Shown here piece after piece: positions 13,783 through 15,436 of a DNA stretch of 15,436 bases (its first letter is position 1; each line of letters opens with the position of its first letter). The DNA comes from Victivallales bacterium (GTDB lineage: Bacteria > Verrucomicrobiota > Lentisphaeria > Oligosphaerales > Oligosphaeraceae). Below the pieces are notes generated by a model. It was given only the letters and a program-made list of their open reading frames with translations. It had not been told where the DNA came from and searched no databases. The stretch spans positions 1-15,436 of the forward strand of contig JAFRLP010000075.1 in assembly GCA_017431185.1 (NCBI GenBank). The letters run 5' to 3'. Made by a program: the position numbers and the translations under genes.

Positions 13783-13919
13783 TATTCAGAACCCCCATCT
13801 GCCTTGACATTCGCAACCTCAGATTTGCCACTTGAGCCAGACGTTGCCAGGCGAGAGTCCCAAACCTGCCCGCGAGTCCTTTTGGCCTCGCGGATTGAAG
13901 TATCCAGGGGTTCTGAATA
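13783..13919 (+). repeat. 137-bp segment with perfect 13-bp terminal inverted repeats (MITE-like)
   Basis: TATTCAGAACCCC (13783-13795) is the exact reverse complement of GGGGTTCTGAATA (13907-13919). The outermost TA at both ends could be a TA target duplication, as made by IS630/Tc1-type transposases, which would make this a non-coding miniature element. It contains no ORF. An inner perfect 7-bp hairpin CCGCGAG/CTCGCGG lies at 13870-13893. The right end abuts the ATG of the next gene. Alternatively it is a long leader helix hiding the weak AGGGG ribosome-binding site (13906-13910). Confidence 0.5.
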
Positions 13920-13920
13920 A

Positions 13921-15093
13921 ATGCCAAACACCATGCTAAAGAAACTCAAAGAGCGCGTAGAGGCACATCAGGCAGAGTTGCATGCCCTGTCCAATGACAT
14001 CTGGACACATCCGGAAATCGCCTACACGGAGAAATACGCCGTGGCGCAAGTCACGGCACTGCTCCAGAAAAACGGCTTTTCCGTGGTCTCTCCCTATTGT
14101 GGCATTGAGACGGCGTTCCGATGCGAATACGACGGCGGGGAAGGCCCCGTCTTTGCGTTCTGCTCGGAATACGACGCTCTTCCAGAGATCGGGCATGGCT
14201 GCGGACACAATCTCATCTGCATCGCCGGAATAGCCGCATTCCTCGCCCTAACCGAACTCATGCGGGCGAACAGCCTGCCAGGCAAAGTTGTCCTGTTCGG
14301 CACGCCAGCCGAAGAGGGCGGCGGCGGAAAAGTCAAAATGGAGGCCGCTGGATGCCTGAAGGGCATTGACGCCGTGGCCATGGTCCACCCCACCGCCAAG
14401 ACCAGTCCCGACCCTGGCTCCACAGCCAACTGCGGCCTGGAAATCATCTTCCACGGCAAATCCGTCCATGCCGCCTCTCCTGAAAATGGAATAAACGCAT
14501 TGGACGCGATGACCCTGCTTTACGCCGGCGTCAACTGCTTCCGCCAGCAGTTGCCGGAGCACGCCCGCATTCACGGCGTCGTGCTGGAGGGCGGTTTGGC
14601 TCCGAACATCATTCCCGACTGCACCCGCTGCCGTTTCTATCTGCGCACTGGCATCGAGAGCTGGGCTCCCGTGCTGGAGCGGCGTTTCCGCGACATCGTC
14701 CGCGGAGCCGAACTGATGACCGGATGCACGGCGGAAATCCGCCCATTCCGCCCTCCCTATCGGGCACGAAAGCCCAATGCGCCGATGAATGAGACGTATG
14801 TCGAAAGCATGCGAGAGATGGGCATGGCGGTGAACATCCCTGAGCACGCGGGGCGCGGCTCCTCCGACTTCGGGAACTTCTCGCAGGTCATACCTGGCAT
14901 CCACGCCTATTTCGCGGTCTCCAACACCTCGGAGCCGCCAGGACACTCCGTCGATTTCTGCACCTGCGCCGGACAGGACGCAGGCTTCAGCAACGCCCTG
15001 AACGCCGCAGCCGCCATCGCCTACATTGGCTACCGCTATCTAACGGAACCGGAATACCGCACCGCCGTCCAGAAGGATTTCGCCAATTCCTAA
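13921..15093 (+). CDS. M20 family metallopeptidase/amidohydrolase (M20D, AbgB/PM20D2-like)
   Basis: 390 residues, typical of the M20D branch that hydrolyses amide bonds in dipeptides, N-acyl amino acids or aminobenzoyl-glutamate type substrates. Likely metal ligands are C94 and H96 in EYDALPEIGHGCGHNLI, E131/E132 in TPAEEGGGGKVKM, H156 in VHP and H342 in PPGHSVDF. The dimerisation (lid) domain starts near GLEIIFHGKSVHAASPENG. No signal peptide is seen, so it is probably cytoplasmic. The ATG at 13921 follows an inverted repeat and has only a weak AGGGG 10 nt upstream; ATG 13933 is an alternative. It sits beyond the rpoC terminator, so it is not part of the RNA polymerase operon, and no clear promoter was found. 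The exact substrate cannot be told from sequence. Confidence 0.93.
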   Translation: MPNTMLKKLKERVEAHQAELHALSNDIWTHPEIAYTEKYAVAQVTALLQKNGFSVVSPYCGIETAFRCEYDGGEGPVFAFCSEYDALPEIGHGCGHNLICIAGIAAFLALTELMRANSLPGKVVLFGTPAEEGGGGKVKMEAAGCLKGIDAVAMVHPTAKTSPDPGSTANCGLEIIFHGKSVHAASPENGINALDAMTLLYAGVNCFRQQLPEHARIHGVVLEGGLAPNIIPDCTRCRFYLRTGIESWAPVLERRFRDIVRGAELMTGCTAEIRPFRPPYRARKPNAPMNETYVESMREMGMAVNIPEHAGRGSSDFGNFSQVIPGIHAYFAVSNTSEPPGHSVDFCTCAGQDAGFSNALNAAAAIAYIGYRYLTEPEYRTAVQKDFANS

Positions 15094-15127
15094 GGTGTGC
15101 TCCCCAAACGCCCCCTGAACAATTGGA

Positions 15128-15262
15128 ATGAGGTGGTTTATCTACAGCGAGGACACCATTGACGGCAAAAGTCGCTCCAAGACATACGCGCTCTTTGAAA
15201 GCGGGCTGCTTTCAGGCATGAAGCCCGACTGTATATATCGCGTAGAATCTGATTCCATATGA
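15128..15262 (+). CDS. Possible small protein or leader peptide, 44 aa
   Basis: ATG 15128 opens a 44-codon frame beginning MRWFIYSEDTIDGKS and ending CIYRVESDSI, stopping at TGA 15260-15262. The stop overlaps the ATG of the next gene (ATGA), a layout typical of translational coupling. There is no clear Shine-Dalgarno sequence (only GGA touching the ATG), and I recognise no family. The next gene also lacks a ribosome-binding site, which gives this frame some weight as an upstream coupler. It may equally be chance, or the remnant of a longer gene. The M20 gene ends 34 nt upstream with no terminator between them. Confidence 0.35.
   Translation: MRWFIYSEDTIDGKSRSKTYALFESGLLSGMKPDCIYRVESDSI
15197..15227 (+). 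promoter_or_regulatory. Two competing hairpins before the secreted-protein gene
   Basis: GAAAGC/GCTTTC (15197-15202 with 15208-15213) excludes CGGGC/GCCCG (15202-15206 with 15223-15227), which is extended by TTCA/TGAA (15211-15214 with 15219-15222). A TATATAT run (15232-15238) and TAGAAT (15243-15248) follow and could serve as -10 elements, but no good -35 box is present. Confidence 0.3.
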
Positions 15263-15436
15263 AGACGCTATCAAGAAGCATTCTCCGCCTCGCCCTGCTG
15301 CTCGCGCTGCTTCCGTTCCTGTCGGCACGGGCGAACCTGCCGTGCGCGGGCGGGGACGGGGGCGACGGCCCCGAGTGCGCGGACGGCGAGTCGGGCTGCG
15401 ACTCCTGCGACGCGGAGGCGGAGCCCGGCGAGTGCT
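15259..15436 (+). CDS. Secreted Cys/Asp/Glu-rich protein, N-terminal 59 residues (3' truncated)
   Basis: An open frame from ATG 15259 runs to the window end without a stop. Residues 1-25 are a classic signal peptide: MKTLSRSILR, a leucine-rich core, then SARA with an AxA cleavage site before N26, so the product is exported. The visible mature part (26-59) has no Lys or Arg, ten Asp/Glu, many Gly and five Cys (29, 40, 47, 50, 59). Such a start is seen in large cell-surface proteins (for example some RHS-repeat or adhesin-like proteins), but nothing visible here assigns a family. Base composition is markedly more GC-rich than the region before it. There is no Shine-Dalgarno sequence, and the start overlaps the small upstream frame by ATGA. 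Confidence 0.7.
   Translation, partial: MKTLSRSILRLALLLALLPFLSARANLPCAGGDGGDGPECADGESGCDSCDAEAEPGEC

Noticed and set aside
13804..13809. TTGACA as a promoter for the M20 gene
   Set aside because: No acceptable -10 hexamer at 15-19 nt downstream (GCCACT at the 17-nt spacing).

Overview
The window is a chromosomal transcription and translation core, all on the + strand, in the common bacterial order: the end of tuf, rpmG, a tRNA-Trp gene, secE, nusG, rplK, rplA, rplJ, rplL, rpoB and rpoC. After a clear terminator come an M20-family amidohydrolase gene, a possible 44-codon small ORF, and the first 59 codons of a secreted Cys/Asp/Glu-rich protein cut by the window end.

The organism is a Gram-negative-type bacterium of moderately high GC. 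RpoC carries the large trigger-loop insertion (SI3-like) and RpoB an insertion of the E. coli SI2 type. NusG is longer than usual (213 aa), and RpoB has about 225 extra residues ahead of the rifampicin region. This fits a deep branch, and I lean weakly toward the PVC superphylum (Lentisphaerota/Kiritimatiellota type). That placement is a guess from gene style, not proven by the sequence.

Layout: 1-563 tuf 3' end (EF-Tu domains 2 and 3); 641-793 rpmG; 846-921 tRNA-Trp; 1040-1237 secE; a strong sigma70-like promoter on the secE stop codon; 1322-1963 nusG; 2058-4099 rplKAJL with tight coupling (rplK/rplA overlap by ATGA, rplA/rplJ are 2 nt apart); 4100-4728 a 629-nt non-coding, strongly structured leader; 4729-9471 rpoB; 9539-13693 rpoC with a GTG start; 13723-13749 terminator; 13783-13919 a 137-bp segment bounded by perfect 13-bp inverted repeats; 13921-15093 M20 amidohydrolase; 15128-15262 small ORF; 15259-end secreted protein.

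The genes make ribosomal stalk and L1-stalk proteins, the elongation factor that the stalk recruits, the SecE translocon subunit, the NusG transcription factor and the two large RNA polymerase subunits, so their joint control is expected. The most unusual non-coding feature is the rplL-rpoB leader. It holds many perfect hairpins, some mutually exclusive, and ends in a 9-bp long-range helix that buries the rpoB Shine-Dalgarno sequence. It is a candidate cis-regulatory RNA controlling RNA polymerase synthesis separately from the ribosomal proteins. Among the proteins, the RpoB insertion and a natural Asn at the position of E. coli His526 stand out.
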